Of a DNA stretch of 64,000 nucleotides, positions 17,176-26,160 are shown piece by piece. The position numbers and the translations under genes were made by a program. Under the pieces are notes generated by a model that worked only from the letters and a program-made list of their open reading frames with translations, did no database searches and was not told where the DNA came from. This DNA is from an uncultured Eubacteriales bacterium. GTDB taxonomy: Bacteria; Bacillota; Clostridia; Oscillospirales; Acutalibacteraceae. The stretch spans positions 16,911 through 80,910 of the forward strand of contig ONDL01000004.1 in the NCBI GenBank assembly GCA_900316555.1, read 5' to 3'. How positions within the stretch are numbered: position 1 is the first letter of the stretch; each line of letters starts with the position of its first letter.

Positions 17176-18099
17176 ATGGGATTATTCAGTAAAATCAAAG
17201 AAGGCTTAAAAAAGACAAGAAAGGCTGTCATGGGTCAGATCGAGTCCATGCTCAGATCCTTTACAAAGATAGACGAGGAGCTCTTTGAGGAGCTTGAGGA
17301 GCTGCTCGTTATGGGCGATGTGGGCGTGCCTACCGCTCAGAAAATCTGTGAGGAGCTTCGTGTCCGCGTCAAGAAGGAGGGCATTACCGACCCCAAAGAG
17401 ATCAACAGACTGCTCGAGGAGGTCATCACCGAAATGCTCTCGGGCGGCGAAGAGCTTGACGTTTCCACAAGCCCGTCGATAATTCTCGTGATCGGCGTCA
17501 ACGGCGTCGGCAAGACCACCACCATCGGCAAGCTCGCGAACAACCTCCGTTTGCAGGGCAAGCGCGTCCTGCTCGCCGCTGCGGATACCTTCCGCGCCGC
17601 CGCAATCGACCAGCTCGACATCTGGGCGCAGAGAAGCGGCTGCGAGATCATCAAGCAGAAGGAAGGCAGCGACCCTGCCGCCGTGATCTTCGACGCTATC
17701 GCCGCCGCTAAGGCGAGAGGCTGTGACGTAATAATCTGCGACACAGCGGGCAGACTTCACAACAAAAAGCACCTCATGGACGAGCTTGCGAAAATCAACC
17801 GCGTTATCGACAGAGAGCTTCCCGACGCGGCAAAGGAAAAACTCCTCGTGCTCGACGCCACTACAGGTCAGAATGCCGTAAATCAGGCTGAGCAGTTCCG
17901 TCAGGCGACAGGCATCACGGGTATCGTGCTCACAAAGCTCGACGGCACCGCAAAGGGCGGCGTTGTCCTCGCAATCAAGGACGGTTTGGGCATTCCCGTC
18001 AAGTATATCGGCGTGGGCGAGCAGATCGACGACTTGCAGCCCTTCAACGCCGAGGACTTCGCGCGTGCTCTGTTCACAAAAACGGAGGGCGCTGAATAA
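17176..18099 (+). CDS. ftsY: signal recognition particle receptor FtsY
   Basis: GTPase that receives SRP-ribosome complexes at the membrane. 307 residues: a short basic N-terminus ([15 protein letters not shown]) and N domain, then the NG GTPase with G1 [11 protein letters not shown] (106-116), [16 protein letters not shown] and [10 protein letters not shown]. There is no long acidic A domain, as usual in Gram-positives. AAAGGAG precedes ATG 17176. The stop overlaps the next ATG (TAATG). ffh is not present nearby. Confidence 0.97.
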   Translation: MGLFSKIKEGLKKTRKAVMGQIESMLRSFTKIDEELFEELEELLVMGDVGVPTAQKICEELRVRVKKEGITDPKEINRLLEEVITEMLSGGEELDVSTSPSIILVIGVNGVGKTTTIGKLANNLRLQGKRVLLAAADTFRAAAIDQLDIWAQRSGCEIIKQKEGSDPAAVIFDAIAAAKARGCDVIICDTAGRLHNKKHLMDELAKINRVIDRELPDAAKEKLLVLDATTGQNAVNQAEQFRQATGITGIVLTKLDGTAKGGVVLAIKDGLGIPVKYIGVGEQIDDLQPFNAEDFARALFTKTEGAE

Positions 18100-18692
18100 T
18101 GAAGTTTATTATCGCTACAAATAACAAGAAGAAGCTCGTCGAGATGGAGCGTATCCTGAAGCCGCTCGGCATTGAAGCCGTCAGCGCAAAGGACGCGGGC
18201 GTTGTGCTCGACGAGGTTGACGAGACGGGCACCACCTTTGGCGAGAATGCCTTTCTCAAGGCAAACGCCGCCTATATAAAGACCGGTATGCCCGCAGTCG
18301 CGGACGATTCGGGCATCTGTGTTGACGCTCTCGGCGGCAGACCGGGTATCTTCTCGGCGCGCTACAGCCCCGAGGACTGCGTCACCGACGAGGACAGAAC
18401 CGCAAAGATTCTGGAGGAGCTTCAGGGCGTTCCGGACGAGAAACGCGGCGCTCATTACACCTGCGCTATCTGCTGCATTCTTCCCGACGGCAGCAAAATT
18501 GAGATCGAAGAAACCTGCGAGGGAAAAATCGGCTACGAGTTCATCGGCGACGGCGGCTTCGGCTACGACCCGATTTTCTACTTCGGAGACAAGACCTTCG
18601 CCCAGATAAGCGGAGAGGATAAGGACAAGGTCAGCCACAGAGGCAAGGCGCTTAGAAAATTACAGGCGGCTCTCAGGGAACATTTCGGCTGA
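18099..18692 (+). CDS. rdgB: XTP/dITP diphosphatase (RdgB/HAM1 family)
   Basis: Hydrolyses dITP, XTP and ITP to the monophosphates, keeping deaminated purines out of DNA and RNA. 197 residues. Signatures: [13 protein letters not shown] at the N-terminus, TFGENAFLKANAAY, the ADDSGICVDALGGRPGIFSA active-site loop, GDGGFGYDPIF and VSHRGKALRKL. Start ATG shares bases with the ftsY stop. Confidence 0.96.
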   Translation: MKFIIATNNKKKLVEMERILKPLGIEAVSAKDAGVVLDEVDETGTTFGENAFLKANAAYIKTGMPAVADDSGICVDALGGRPGIFSARYSPEDCVTDEDRTAKILEELQGVPDEKRGAHYTCAICCILPDGSKIEIEETCEGKIGYEFIGDGGFGYDPIFYFGDKTFAQISGEDKDKVSHRGKALRKLQAALREHFG

Positions 18693-18707
18693 TCGGAAGG
18701 GGAAATT

Positions 18708-19016
18708 ATGTTAACAAGCAAACAAAGAGCGTATCTCAGAGGACTTGCCAACAGTTTTGAGACAATTCTGATTGTCGGCAAGGGCGAGATTACGGACAAT
18801 ATCATAATGCAGGCGGACACCGCGCTCACCGCGCGCGAGCTTATCAAGTGCAAGGTGCTCGAGACAAGCGCCTACTCCTCACGCGAGGCGGCTGATATGA
18901 TCGCCGAAAAGTGCGGCGCTGACGTGGTTCAGGTCATCGGCTCAAAATTCGTGCTCTACCGCCCGAACCCAAAGGAGCCGAAGATCGTTCTGCCCAAGGC
19001 GAAAAAGAAAAACTGA
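18708..19016 (+). CDS. yhbY: YhbY-type RNA-binding protein (CRM domain)
   Basis: 102 residues. CRM-domain protein that binds pre-50S ribosomal particles; Bacillus YqeI. It starts MLTSKQRAYLRGLAN and carries the IVGKGEI loop and a RELIKCKVL segment expected of this fold. A basic Lys-rich tail ends the protein. GGAAGGGG precedes the ATG. In Bacillus, nadD separates this gene from yqeK; here yqeK follows directly. Confidence 0.93.
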   Translation: MLTSKQRAYLRGLANSFETILIVGKGEITDNIIMQADTALTARELIKCKVLETSAYSSREAADMIAEKCGADVVQVIGSKFVLYRPNPKEPKIVLPKAKKKN

Positions 19017-19032
19017 CCGCGGGGTGACTGAC

Positions 19033-19605
19033 TTGAAAACGTCTGAGTACAAGGATTTCATCCGTCAAAAAATGGGGGATTACCGCTTCACTCACAGCGT
19101 AAACGTCGCTGACGAGGCGGTGGCTCTCGCAAAAATATACGGCTGCGACGAGGAGCTTGCCTACACCGCGGGAATTCTGCACGATGTGACAAAGGAATTT
19201 CCCAAGGACGAGCAGTTGCAAATTATCGCGGACGGTGGTATAATCTTAGACAGCGTGCAGAAAAACGCACCTAAGCTGTGGCACAGCATAAGCGGCAGCG
19301 TATATGTGCGCGATTATCTGGGTATAAAAAATAACGACATCATCAACGCGGTTCGTTACCACACAACCGGCAGAGCGGGTATGAGCCTGCTGGAAAAAAT
19401 CATCTATATCGCGGATTTCACCTCGGCTGAGAGAAGCTACAAGGACGTTGATATCATGCGCGGGCTCTCGAGGAAAACCCTCGAGGACGCGATGCTTTTT
19501 TCCTGCAAGTTCACAATCGGAAACCTCTCCTCAAAGGAGCTGGCGATCCACCCCGATCAGCTCGACTGTTACAACGAATTGGTTTTGAATATCGAAAGGG
19601 AGTAG
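19033..19605 (+). CDS. yqeK: YqeK, HD-domain dinucleoside tetraphosphate hydrolase
   Basis: HD-domain protein; the family was shown to be a symmetrical Ap4A hydrolase in some Gram-positive bacteria. I chose TTG 19033 (190 residues, MKTSEYKDFIRQ) because GGGGTGA at 19021-19027 is then well placed; GTG 19024 overlaps that site and is the alternative. Metal-site residues visible: H21 in FTHSVNVA, H50-D51 in GILHDVTKEFP, LWHSISG, and YIADFTSAERSY. Gene neighbours yhbY and rsfS match the Bacillus yqeI-nadD-yqeK-rsfS cluster, except that nadD is missing. Confidence 0.92.
   Translation: MKTSEYKDFIRQKMGDYRFTHSVNVADEAVALAKIYGCDEELAYTAGILHDVTKEFPKDEQLQIIADGGIILDSVQKNAPKLWHSISGSVYVRDYLGIKNNDIINAVRYHTTGRAGMSLLEKIIYIADFTSAERSYKDVDIMRGLSRKTLEDAMLFSCKFTIGNLSSKELAIHPDQLDCYNELVLNIERE
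19216..19244 (+). promoter_or_regulatory. possible internal promoter in yqeK, ahead of rsfS-leuS
   Basis: TTGCAA (19216-19221), 17-bp spacer, TATAAT (19239-19244), inside the yqeK coding region. It would give rsfS and leuS extra transcription within a very long operon. Only the match is seen. Confidence 0.4.
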
Positions 19606-19608
19606 TCT

Positions 19609-19965
19609 ATGACAGCTTACGAAACCGCCGTTGCCGCCGCAAAGGCGATTGACGGCAAAAAAGGACTGAATATTCAGGTTATAGAAATCGGCGACGTTTC
19701 CGTTATCGCCGACTATATGGTTATCGCAACGGGCAACAGCTCCACCCACGTCAAGGCGCTTGCCGACGAGGTTGAGTATCAGCTCGACAAGGCGGGCGTT
19801 TCCGTCAGCCACATCGAGGGCTACCGCTCAAACAGCTGGATCCTGCTCGATTACATCGACGTGCTCGTCAACGTGTTCTCCGAGGAGGCGAGGGAGTTTT
19901 ATGACCTCGACCGTCTATGGCAGGACGGCAAGCCCGTTGATCTGACGGACATCATTACGGATTAA
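19609..19965 (+). CDS. rsfS: ribosome silencing factor RsfS
   Basis: Binds L14 on the 50S subunit and blocks subunit joining in starved cells. 118 residues. The family motif region is DVSVIADYMVIATGNSSTH followed by VKALADEVE, and later GYRSNSWILLDYIDVLVNVF and REFYDLDRLW. Start ATG 19609 is 3 bases after yqeK. leuS follows 18 bases later. Confidence 0.96.
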   Translation: MTAYETAVAAAKAIDGKKGLNIQVIEIGDVSVIADYMVIATGNSSTHVKALADEVEYQLDKAGVSVSHIEGYRSNSWILLDYIDVLVNVFSEEAREFYDLDRLWQDGKPVDLTDIITD

Positions 19966-19983
19966 ATTACGGAGGGAAGTAAA

Positions 19984-22395
19984 TTGAAGTATAATCATAA
20001 GGCTGTAGAGCCTAAATGGCAGGAAATATGGGAAGAAAAGGGCGTTTTCCACGCTCAGGACAACAGCGACAAGGAGAAGTTCTACGCTCTTATCGAGTTC
20101 CCTTACCCCTCGGGTCAGGGTCTGCACGTAGGACATCCGCGTCCGTATACCGCTCTCGACACCGTTGCGAGAAAGCGCCGTCTGCAGGGCTATAACGTGC
20201 TCTATCCGATCGGCTGGGACGCGTTCGGACTTCCGACAGAGAACTACGCCATCAAGAACCACATTCACCCCGAAATCGTTACAAAGAACAACATCGCGCG
20301 CTTCAAGAAGCAGATCCAGTCGCTCGGTATCTCCTTCGACTGGAGCCGCGAGATCAATACCACCGACCCCGACTACTACAAGTGGACACAGTGGATCTTC
20401 ATTCAGCTCTTCAAGAAGGGCCTTGCCTACAAGAAGGAGATGAACGTCAACTGGTGCACCTCATGTAAGTGCGTCCTCGCCAACGAAGAGGTCGTCAACG
20501 GCGTGTGCGAGCGCTGCGGCAGCGAGGTTGTCCACAAGGTCAAGTCACAGTGGATGCTCAAAATCACCGAGTACGCCGACAGACTAATCAATGACCTCGA
20601 CCTCGTAAACTACCCCGAGCGCGTTAAGGCTCAGCAGAAGAACTGGATCGGCAGAAGCACAGGCGCCGAGGTTGACTTCACTACAACCACAGGCGACATT
20701 CTCACCGTTTATACCACCAGAGCCGACACACTCTACGGCGCTACATATATGGTAATCTCACCCGAGCACCCCCTTATCGAGAAGTGGGCGGACAAGCTCG
20801 GCAACATGGACGAGATCCGCGAGTATCAGGCTGCTGCAGCGAGAAAGTCCGACTTTGAGCGCACCGAGGTCGCCAAGGACAAGACAGGCGTCAAGCTCGA
20901 CGGCGTCCGCGCGATCAACCCCGTAAACAACAAGGAGATCCCGATTTTCATCTCCGACTATGTTCTCGTGTCCTACGGTACGGGCGCTATCATGGCGGTA
21001 CCCGCTCACGACACCCGCGACTGGGAGTTCGCAAAGAAGTTTGACCTCCCGATCATCGAGGTTGTAAAGGGCGGCAACGTTCAGGAAGAAGCTTTCACCG
21101 ACTGCGCGACAGGCATCATGGTAAACTCCGGTATGCTCGACGGTCTGAGCGTTGACGACGCAAAGAAGAAAATCATCGAATGGCTGACTGCAGAGGGCAA
21201 GGGTCACGCCAAGGTCAACTACAAGCTGCGCGACTGGGTATTCTCACGCCAGCGTTACTGGGGCGAGCCTATCCCGATCGTTCACTGCGACAAGTGCGGC
21301 TTCGTACCCCTCGACGAGAGCGAGCTTCCGCTCAGACTGCCGATGGTTGAGTCCTACGAGCCGACCGACAACGGCGAATCTCCGCTCGCAAACATGACAG
21401 ACTGGATTTCCACCACCTGTCCGTGCTGCGGCGGCAAGGCTACCCGCGAGACCGACACAATGCCCCAGTGGGCAGGCTCCTCGTGGTACTTCCTGCGCTA
21501 CATGGATCCCCACAATGATGAAGCTCTCGCTTCAAAGGAAGCGCTCGAGTACTGGTCGCCCGTTGACTGGTACAACGGCGGTATGGAGCATACAACACTC
21601 CACCTGCTCTACAGCCGCTTCTGGCACAAGTTCCTCTACGACATCGGCGTTGTGCCCACTCCCGAGCCCTACGCAAAGCGTACCTCTCACGGCATGATCC
21701 TCGGCGAGAACGGCGAGAAAATGAGCAAGTCCAGAGGCAACGTGGTAAACCCCGACGACATCGTAAACGAGTACGGCGCCGATACAATGCGTCTGTATGA
21801 GATGTTCATCGGCGACTTTGAGAAGGCCGCTCCGTGGAGCCAGGCTAGCATCCGCGGCTGCCGCAGATTCATCGAGAGATACTGGAACCTCCAGACTAAC
21901 CTCGTCGACGGCGACACTATCCGTCCCGAGCTCGAGAGCGCTTTCCACAAGACTATCAGGAAGGTCGGCGACGACATCGAGAACATCAAGTTCAACACCG
22001 CTATCGCCGCTCTGATGGCTCTTATCAACGATATCTCCAACGTCAAGACGATCAACAGGGAAGAGCTGAGGATCTTCTCGATCCTGCTCAATCCGTTCGC
22101 GCCTCACGTAACCGAGGAGGTCTATTCCGCGAACAAGCTCGGCGAAGGAATTCTCGCCGAGGCTCAGTGGCCTGAGTACGACGAGAGCAAGTGCGTTGAC
22201 GAGTCGATCGAGATCGTTGTTCAGGTCAACGGCAAGATCAAGGCTAAGCTCAATATCCCCGTTGACGCTTCAAAGGACGAGGTTCTTTCGCTTGCAAAAT
22301 CCGACGAAAAGGTAAAAGCAGCGATCGAAAATATGCAGATCATCAAGGAAATTGTGGTTCCCAAAAAGCTCGTAAACCTCGTTGTTAAGCCATAA
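19984..22395 (+). CDS. leuS: leucyl-tRNA synthetase
   Basis: Class I synthetase that charges tRNA-Leu, with an editing domain. 803 residues. TTG start at 19984 with GGAGGGAAG in front. HIGH motif is HVGH at 48-51, the insertion carrying the editing domain spans roughly 220-400, and KMSKS is at 579-583 ([10 protein letters not shown]). Cysteine pairs (CTSCKC, CERCG at about 158-180) suggest a zinc-binding insertion. No T-box leader is present; it is the last gene of the 17-kb run that starts at 5537. No terminator is visible right after it. Confidence 0.97.
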   Translation: MKYNHKAVEPKWQEIWEEKGVFHAQDNSDKEKFYALIEFPYPSGQGLHVGHPRPYTALDTVARKRRLQGYNVLYPIGWDAFGLPTENYAIKNHIHPEIVTKNNIARFKKQIQSLGISFDWSREINTTDPDYYKWTQWIFIQLFKKGLAYKKEMNVNWCTSCKCVLANEEVVNGVCERCGSEVVHKVKSQWMLKITEYADRLINDLDLVNYPERVKAQQKNWIGRSTGAEVDFTTTTGDILTVYTTRADTLYGATYMVISPEHPLIEKWADKLGNMDEIREYQAAAARKSDFERTEVAKDKTGVKLDGVRAINPVNNKEIPIFISDYVLVSYGTGAIMAVPAHDTRDWEFAKKFDLPIIEVVKGGNVQEEAFTDCATGIMVNSGMLDGLSVDDAKKKIIEWLTAEGKGHAKVNYKLRDWVFSRQRYWGEPIPIVHCDKCGFVPLDESELPLRLPMVESYEPTDNGESPLANMTDWISTTCPCCGGKATRETDTMPQWAGSSWYFLRYMDPHNDEALASKEALEYWSPVDWYNGGMEHTTLHLLYSRFWHKFLYDIGVVPTPEPYAKRTSHGMILGENGEKMSKSRGNVVNPDDIVNEYGADTMRLYEMFIGDFEKAAPWSQASIRGCRRFIERYWNLQTNLVDGDTIRPELESAFHKTIRKVGDDIENIKFNTAIAALMALINDISNVKTINREELRIFSILLNPFAPHVTEEVYSANKLGEGILAEAQWPEYDESKCVDESIEIVVQVNGKIKAKLNIPVDASKDEVLSLAKSDEKVKAAIENMQIIKEIVVPKKLVNLVVKP

Positions 22396-22398
22396 TCG

Positions 22399-22426
22399 TT
22401 GACAAAAACAAAATTTTTTATAAAAT
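22399..22426 (+). promoter_or_regulatory. upstream promoter candidate of rpsU
   Basis: TTGACA (22399-22404), a 16-bp spacer and TAAAAT (22421-22426), starting only 3 bases after the leuS stop. Confidence 0.5.
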
Positions 22427-22438
22427 TCTACATTTCTA

Positions 22439-22467
22439 TTGACTTTATTAGCTGCATATTGTATAAT
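22439..22467 (+). promoter_or_regulatory. main promoter of rpsU
   Basis: TTGACT (22439-22444), 17-bp spacer, TATAAT (22462-22467). The leader of about 50 nt contains two small stems, ATGCAA/TTGCAT (22473-22486) and TGCCA/TGGCA just before the ribosome binding site, which could affect translation; this last point is inference. Confidence 0.85.
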
Positions 22468-22523
22468 AACAAATGCAATTTTGCATATTACCCATGCCAT
22501 GTGGCAGATGGGAGGGATAATAG

Positions 22524-22700
22524 ATGGCTGAAATCAGATTAAAAGAGAATGAATCTCTTGAAAGTGCTTTAAGAAGATTCAAGAAGCAGTGTGCCAGAGC
22601 TGGTGTTATTGCCGAGGTGCGCAAGAGAGAGGCTTACGAGAAGCCCTCTGTAAAGCGTAAGAAGAAGTCAGAAGCAGCTCGCAAGCGCAAATACAGGTAA
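22524..22700 (+). CDS. rpsU: 30S ribosomal protein S21
   Basis: 58 residues. Reads [20 protein letters not shown], then [16 protein letters not shown], and ends with a Lys/Arg-rich tail (KRKYR), as in all S21 proteins. S21 joins the 30S late and is needed for initiation on many mRNAs. GGGAGGG at 22510-22516 precedes the ATG. It forms a single-gene unit with tandem promoters and its own terminator, between leuS and aroQ. Confidence 0.97.
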   Translation: MAEIRLKENESLESALRRFKKQCARAGVIAEVRKREAYEKPSVKRKKKSEAARKRKYR

Positions 22701-22707
22701 AGAGATG

Positions 22708-22737
22708 GGCGGACAGTTTTATGCTGTCCGCCTTTTT
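22708..22737 (+). terminator. rho-independent terminator after rpsU
   Basis: A perfect 9-bp stem GGCGGACAG (22708-22716) / CTGTCCGCC (22724-22732), 7-nt loop, then TTTTT. Confidence 0.92.
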
Positions 22738-22754
22738 ATCAGGGGTGTATTAAT

Positions 22755-23192
22755 ATGAAAAAAATACTTGTAATGCTCGGTCCGAACCTCAATATGGTAG
22801 GTATCCGCGAAAAGGGCGTTTACGGCGCGGAGACAGCCGAGAGCATCGAAGCTCAGATCAAGGACTACGCGCTCAAGTCGGGCTTTGAAGCAGAGGTCTA
22901 TCAGTCAAACCACGAGGGCGACCTTATCGACAAAATCCACTCTTCGCGCGAGGAATTCTGCGGCGCGGTCATCAACGCCGGAGCACTCACTCACTACAGC
23001 TACGCTCTCAGGGACGCTATCGCCTGCGTACAGATTCCTTATGTCGAGGTGCATATGTCGAATATCCACGCCCGCGAGGAGTTCCGCCACACCTCGGTCA
23101 TCGCGCCCGTCTGCAAGGGACAGATCGCAGGCTTCGGCAAGTTGAGCTATTTCCTAGCCATCGAAGCATTGAAGGAACTTTGCAATGAGTGA
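22755..23192 (+). CDS. aroQ: 3-dehydroquinate dehydratase, type II
   Basis: Dehydrates 3-dehydroquinate to 3-dehydroshikimate, the third step of the shikimate pathway. 145 residues, a normal type II dodecamer subunit. GPNLN at 9-13, catalytic Y23 in GVYG, NAGALTHYS near 74-82, H100 in EVHMSN and REEFRHTS at 107-114 are the active-site motifs. No promoter is visible after the rpsU terminator, so it may depend on read-through. Its last 8 bases overlap pepP. Confidence 0.95.
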   Translation: MKKILVMLGPNLNMVGIREKGVYGAETAESIEAQIKDYALKSGFEAEVYQSNHEGDLIDKIHSSREEFCGAVINAGALTHYSYALRDAIACVQIPYVEVHMSNIHAREEFRHTSVIAPVCKGQIAGFGKLSYFLAIEALKELCNE

Positions 23193-24270
23193 TATATTCG
23201 ATAAAAGAATTAACAGGCTCCGCGAGATCCTTTCAGACAGGGAAGCGGCGCTTATCACAAATGAGAAGAACATAGGCTATTTCTGCGGCTTTTTCCACAG
23301 CGAGGGCTATTATCTGCTCACACGAGAAAAGGCTTATCTGCTTGTTGACTTCCGCTACATAGAGGCGGCAAATCAAAAGGCTCACGGCTGCGAAGTGATC
23401 TGCTTTCATAAGCTCAGCGAGGATTTACTCAAAATCCTTGCCGAAAATGAGATCAAGTCGGTCAAAATCGAAGCGGAGTACATGACGGTCGCAAGGCTCA
23501 GGTTTTTCAGACACAAGCTTGAGGCAAAGGGTATTACTGTCAGCGACGGCAGCGAGCTTGACAAGAAGATTGCCGGCTGCCGTATAATAAAGGACGAAAC
23601 AGAGCTTGAGAAAATCCGCACCGCACAGAAAATCGCCGAGAAGGCGTATCTCGAGATGCTCAACTTCGTTAAGGTCGGCGTATCCGAGCGCGAGCTTGCG
23701 GCAAGGCTTGAGTTCCTGATGAAAATGAACGGGGCAGAGGATATCTCCTTCGACCTCATTACAATCACAGGCAAAAAGACCTCGCTGCCTCACGGCGTGC
23801 CGTCCGACGCGAAAATCGCCGAGGGTGACTTTTTCACCTGCGATTTCGGCGCGGTATATGAGGGCTATCACAGCGACACCACCAGAACCGTCGCCGTCGG
23901 ACACGCGACCGGTGAGATGCGCGAAATCTATACAACGGTTCTAAACGCGCAGCTTAGCGCGCTCGATGTCGTAAAAGCGGGAGTACCTGCCGCAGACGTT
24001 GACAGAGCCGCCCGGAAGGTGATTGATGACGCGGGTTACGGAAAGTATTTCGGCCACGCAACGGGTCACGGGGTAGGGCTTGATATCCACGAGTCTCCCG
24101 CTGTTTCGTACCGCGGCAATGAGATCCTCAGAGCGGGCATGATCATCACCGACGAGCCGGGAATTTATCTTCCCGACAGGTTCGGCGTCAGGATCGAGGA
24201 TATGCTCTGCGTCACGGATACGGGATACGAAAACCTCGTATCTCTGCCCAAGGAATTGATAATTTTATAA
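23185..24270 (+). CDS. pepP: Xaa-Pro aminopeptidase (M24 family)
   Basis: Removes the N-terminal residue from peptides with proline in second position; cytoplasmic, two-metal enzyme. 361 residues: creatinase-like N-domain (1-130), then the pita-bread catalytic domain. Metal ligands are visible in CDFGAVYEGYHSDTTRT (two Asp), GHATGHGVGLDIHE (His), TDEPGIY (Glu) and RIEDML (Glu). The aroQ-pepP-efp order is frequent in Clostridia and Bacillus. Translation is probably coupled to aroQ by an 8-base overlap. Confidence 0.94.
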   Translation: MSDIFDKRINRLREILSDREAALITNEKNIGYFCGFFHSEGYYLLTREKAYLLVDFRYIEAANQKAHGCEVICFHKLSEDLLKILAENEIKSVKIEAEYMTVARLRFFRHKLEAKGITVSDGSELDKKIAGCRIIKDETELEKIRTAQKIAEKAYLEMLNFVKVGVSERELAARLEFLMKMNGAEDISFDLITITGKKTSLPHGVPSDAKIAEGDFFTCDFGAVYEGYHSDTTRTVAVGHATGEMREIYTTVLNAQLSALDVVKAGVPAADVDRAARKVIDDAGYGKYFGHATGHGVGLDIHESPAVSYRGNEILRAGMIITDEPGIYLPDRFGVRIEDMLCVTDTGYENLVSLPKELIIL

Positions 24271-24275
24271 AAGGC

Positions 24276-24304
24276 TTGCTTTTTTGGGCGATATTATGTA
24301 TAAT
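24276..24304 (+). promoter_or_regulatory. promoter of efp
   Basis: TTGCTT (24276-24281), 17-bp spacer, TATAAT (24299-24304). The leader has a small stem GCACAG/CTGTGC between 24318 and 24340. Confidence 0.75.
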
Positions 24305-24366
24305 GGTAGATAATGAGAGCACAGTGTCAAAAGCTGTGCGACTAAAACACTTAGGAGGTAATAACA

Positions 24367-24924
24367 ATGATTTCAGCAGGTGATTTCAGAAACGGCGTTA
24401 CATTTGAGATGGACGGTCAGGTAGTTTCCATTATCGAATTCCAGCACGTTAAGCCCGGTAAGGGTGCTGCTTTTGTCAGAACAAAGATCAGAAACGTAAT
24501 TACCGGTGCGGTAGTTGAAAAGACTTTTAACCCCAACGATAAGTATCCCACCGCTTTTATCGAGAGAAAGGATATGGAGTACAGCTATTCCGACGGCGAC
24601 CTCTATTACTTCATGGATACAGAAACATGGGAGCAGCTTCCCATCAACAAGAGCGTTCTCAGCGACAACTTCAAGTTCGTCAAGGAAAACATGGTCTGCA
24701 AGGTTCTTTCCTACAAGGGCAATGTTTTCGGCGTAGAGCCGCCCAACTTTGTTGAGCTTCAGGTTACAAAGACCGACCCCGGCTTCAAGGGCGATACTGC
24801 TACAAACGCTACCAAGCCCGCTACCCTTGAGACAGGCGCCGAGATCAAGGTTCCTCTCTTCATCGACGAGGGCGAGGTTATCCAGATCGACACCAGAACA
24901 GGCGAATACATGGGCAGAGCATAA
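24367..24924 (+). CDS. efp: elongation factor P
   Basis: Helps the ribosome make peptide bonds at polyproline stretches. 185 residues, three beta-barrel domains. The tip lysine is K32 in [10 protein letters not shown], the same position that carries 5-aminopentanol in Bacillus. The C-terminal signature is [21 protein letters not shown] precedes the ATG. It has its own promoter, and a zinc-ribbon protein follows 16 bases later. Confidence 0.97.
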   Translation: MISAGDFRNGVTFEMDGQVVSIIEFQHVKPGKGAAFVRTKIRNVITGAVVEKTFNPNDKYPTAFIERKDMEYSYSDGDLYYFMDTETWEQLPINKSVLSDNFKFVKENMVCKVLSYKGNVFGVEPPNFVELQVTKTDPGFKGDTATNATKPATLETGAEIKVPLFIDEGEVIQIDTRTGEYMGRA

Positions 24925-24940
24925 TCTGCGGGAGTAAGCT

Positions 24941-25432
24941 ATGAACATTACCGAAAAAATTTCTTACATCAAGGGTCTTTGCGAGGGTCTTTCTCTCGAC
25001 GAGAAGAAGCCCGAGGTTAAGGTTATCAACGCGATCATCGACCTTCTCGACGATATCGCTTACGATCTCACCGATATGGAAGAGCTTTATGACGAGCTCA
25101 GCGATCAGGTTGACGAAATCGATCAGGATCTCGCGGAGGTTGAGTCCGAGCTTTATGACGAGGACTGCGACTGCTGTGACGACGATGACGATGATTATGA
25201 CGAAGATGAGGATTTTGACTTCGACGACGAGGACAATCCCTTCTACGAAGTAACCTGCGGCGCATGCGGACAGAAGCTCAACGTTTCCGAGGACGTTCTC
25301 CTCGAGGGCGAGATCGAGTGCCCGAACTGCGGTGAGCTGCTTGAGTTTGATTTCTCCGGTCTTTTTGACGAGGAAGAGGAAGAGTGCGACGGCAACTGCG
25401 ACGGCTGTGACGGCTGCGAAGGCGAAGAATAA
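24941..25432 (+). CDS. acidic zinc-ribbon protein (CD1247 N-terminal domain type)
   Basis: 163 residues. The N-terminal 70 residues (ITEKISYIKGLCEGL, then a helical Asp/Glu-rich segment) match the CD1247-type N-terminal domain found downstream of efp in many Clostridia; this recognition is from memory of the family. Then an almost pure Asp/Glu stretch (73-98), a zinc ribbon (C106, C109, C127, C130), and a Cys-rich acidic tail with CDGNCDGCDGC (C149, C153, C156, C159). No catalytic motif. The pairing with efp suggests a translation-related role, but function is unknown. A terminator follows. Confidence 0.82.
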   Translation: MNITEKISYIKGLCEGLSLDEKKPEVKVINAIIDLLDDIAYDLTDMEELYDELSDQVDEIDQDLAEVESELYDEDCDCCDDDDDDYDEDEDFDFDDEDNPFYEVTCGACGQKLNVSEDVLLEGEIECPNCGELLEFDFSGLFDEEEEECDGNCDGCDGCEGEE

Positions 25433-25445
25433 TTTTCACTGATTT

Positions 25446-25483
25446 ACACCTCTCGTATATCATGTACGAGGGGTGTTTTTTTG
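25446..25483 (+). terminator. terminator that overlaps the yunB ribosome binding site
   Basis: ACACC (25446-25450) plus CTCGTA (25452-25457) pair with TACGAG (25465-25470) plus GGTGT (25472-25476), with a single T-G wobble or bulge between the two stems and a T7 run following. The 3' arm holds GAGGGG, which is also the only Shine-Dalgarno for the TTG at 25481. Confidence 0.8.
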
Positions 25484-26128
25484 CTGTACAGAAAAAGACG
25501 CAGACATCGCTTACGCAGATGGCATATCATTATTCTGCTTGTCTGCTTTGTGTTCGGTCTGCTCGTTTACGGCTTTGAGAAAAAGGCGGAGGTGTTCTCA
25601 AACTCCTACATTCCGTCCTTTGCCGAACGGTGCGCTGCGGAAGCGATTAACGACGCTGTCACCCGCAAGCTCGGCGAGCTTGATCTTTCCTACGACGATC
25701 TTGCGAAGGTCGAATATTCCGACAGCGGTCAGCCGCGCTCGATCGAAACGAATTCCGCTCAGATAAATCTGCTCAAAGCCGAGGCTACACGCGCCGCGCA
25801 GGACGAGATCACAAAAATCAAACACAGCGAGATCATGATTCCGCTCGGCGCGTTTACGGGGCTGACGCTTCTCTCAAACTCAGGCCCCGAGATACCGCTG
25901 ACCTTCTGTATGACGGGCAGCTTCAACTCGCACCTCGAGAGCAGCTTTGAGTCGGCTGGCATGAATCAGACCCTGCACCACATCAAGCTGGTCGTGACCG
26001 CTCATATTGTGACGGCTTCCGCGGATTACGGCGATACGATAAGCTTTGACACGGATTTTGAGGTCGCACAAAACGTCATAACAGGCGAGATTCCCACAAT
26101 ATATGGTGGAACAAGGACTATTTATTAA
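25481..26128 (+). CDS. yunB: sporulation protein YunB
   Basis: 215 residues. In Bacillus, YunB is made in the mother cell under SigE and is needed for efficient sporulation; biochemical role unknown. Very basic start (LYRKRRRHRLRRW), one membrane helix (15-31), then an outer domain with FAERCAAEAINDAV, the IPLGAFTGLTLLSNSGP segment and VTAHIVTASADYGDTI, which are typical of the family. The TTG start at 25481 lies in the T run of a terminator, with the Shine-Dalgarno in its 3' arm. No promoter is evident between that terminator and the gene. Confidence 0.9.
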   Translation: MLYRKRRRHRLRRWHIIILLVCFVFGLLVYGFEKKAEVFSNSYIPSFAERCAAEAINDAVTRKLGELDLSYDDLAKVEYSDSGQPRSIETNSAQINLLKAEATRAAQDEITKIKHSEIMIPLGAFTGLTLLSNSGPEIPLTFCMTGSFNSHLESSFESAGMNQTLHHIKLVVTAHIVTASADYGDTISFDTDFEVAQNVITGEIPTIYGGTRTIY

Positions 26129-26160
26129 CGAAATATATTATATAATTCTAAAGAAAAATA

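Noticed and set aside
19966-19983. T-box leaders before leuS, ileS, ilvE or thrC
   Set aside because: The gaps before leuS and ileS are too short, and the gaps before ilvE and thrC show no T-box motif or terminator pair.
25473-25766. A 97-codon frame overlapping yunB in another frame
   Set aside because: Shadow of yunB; Ser/Arg-rich product with no ribosome site.
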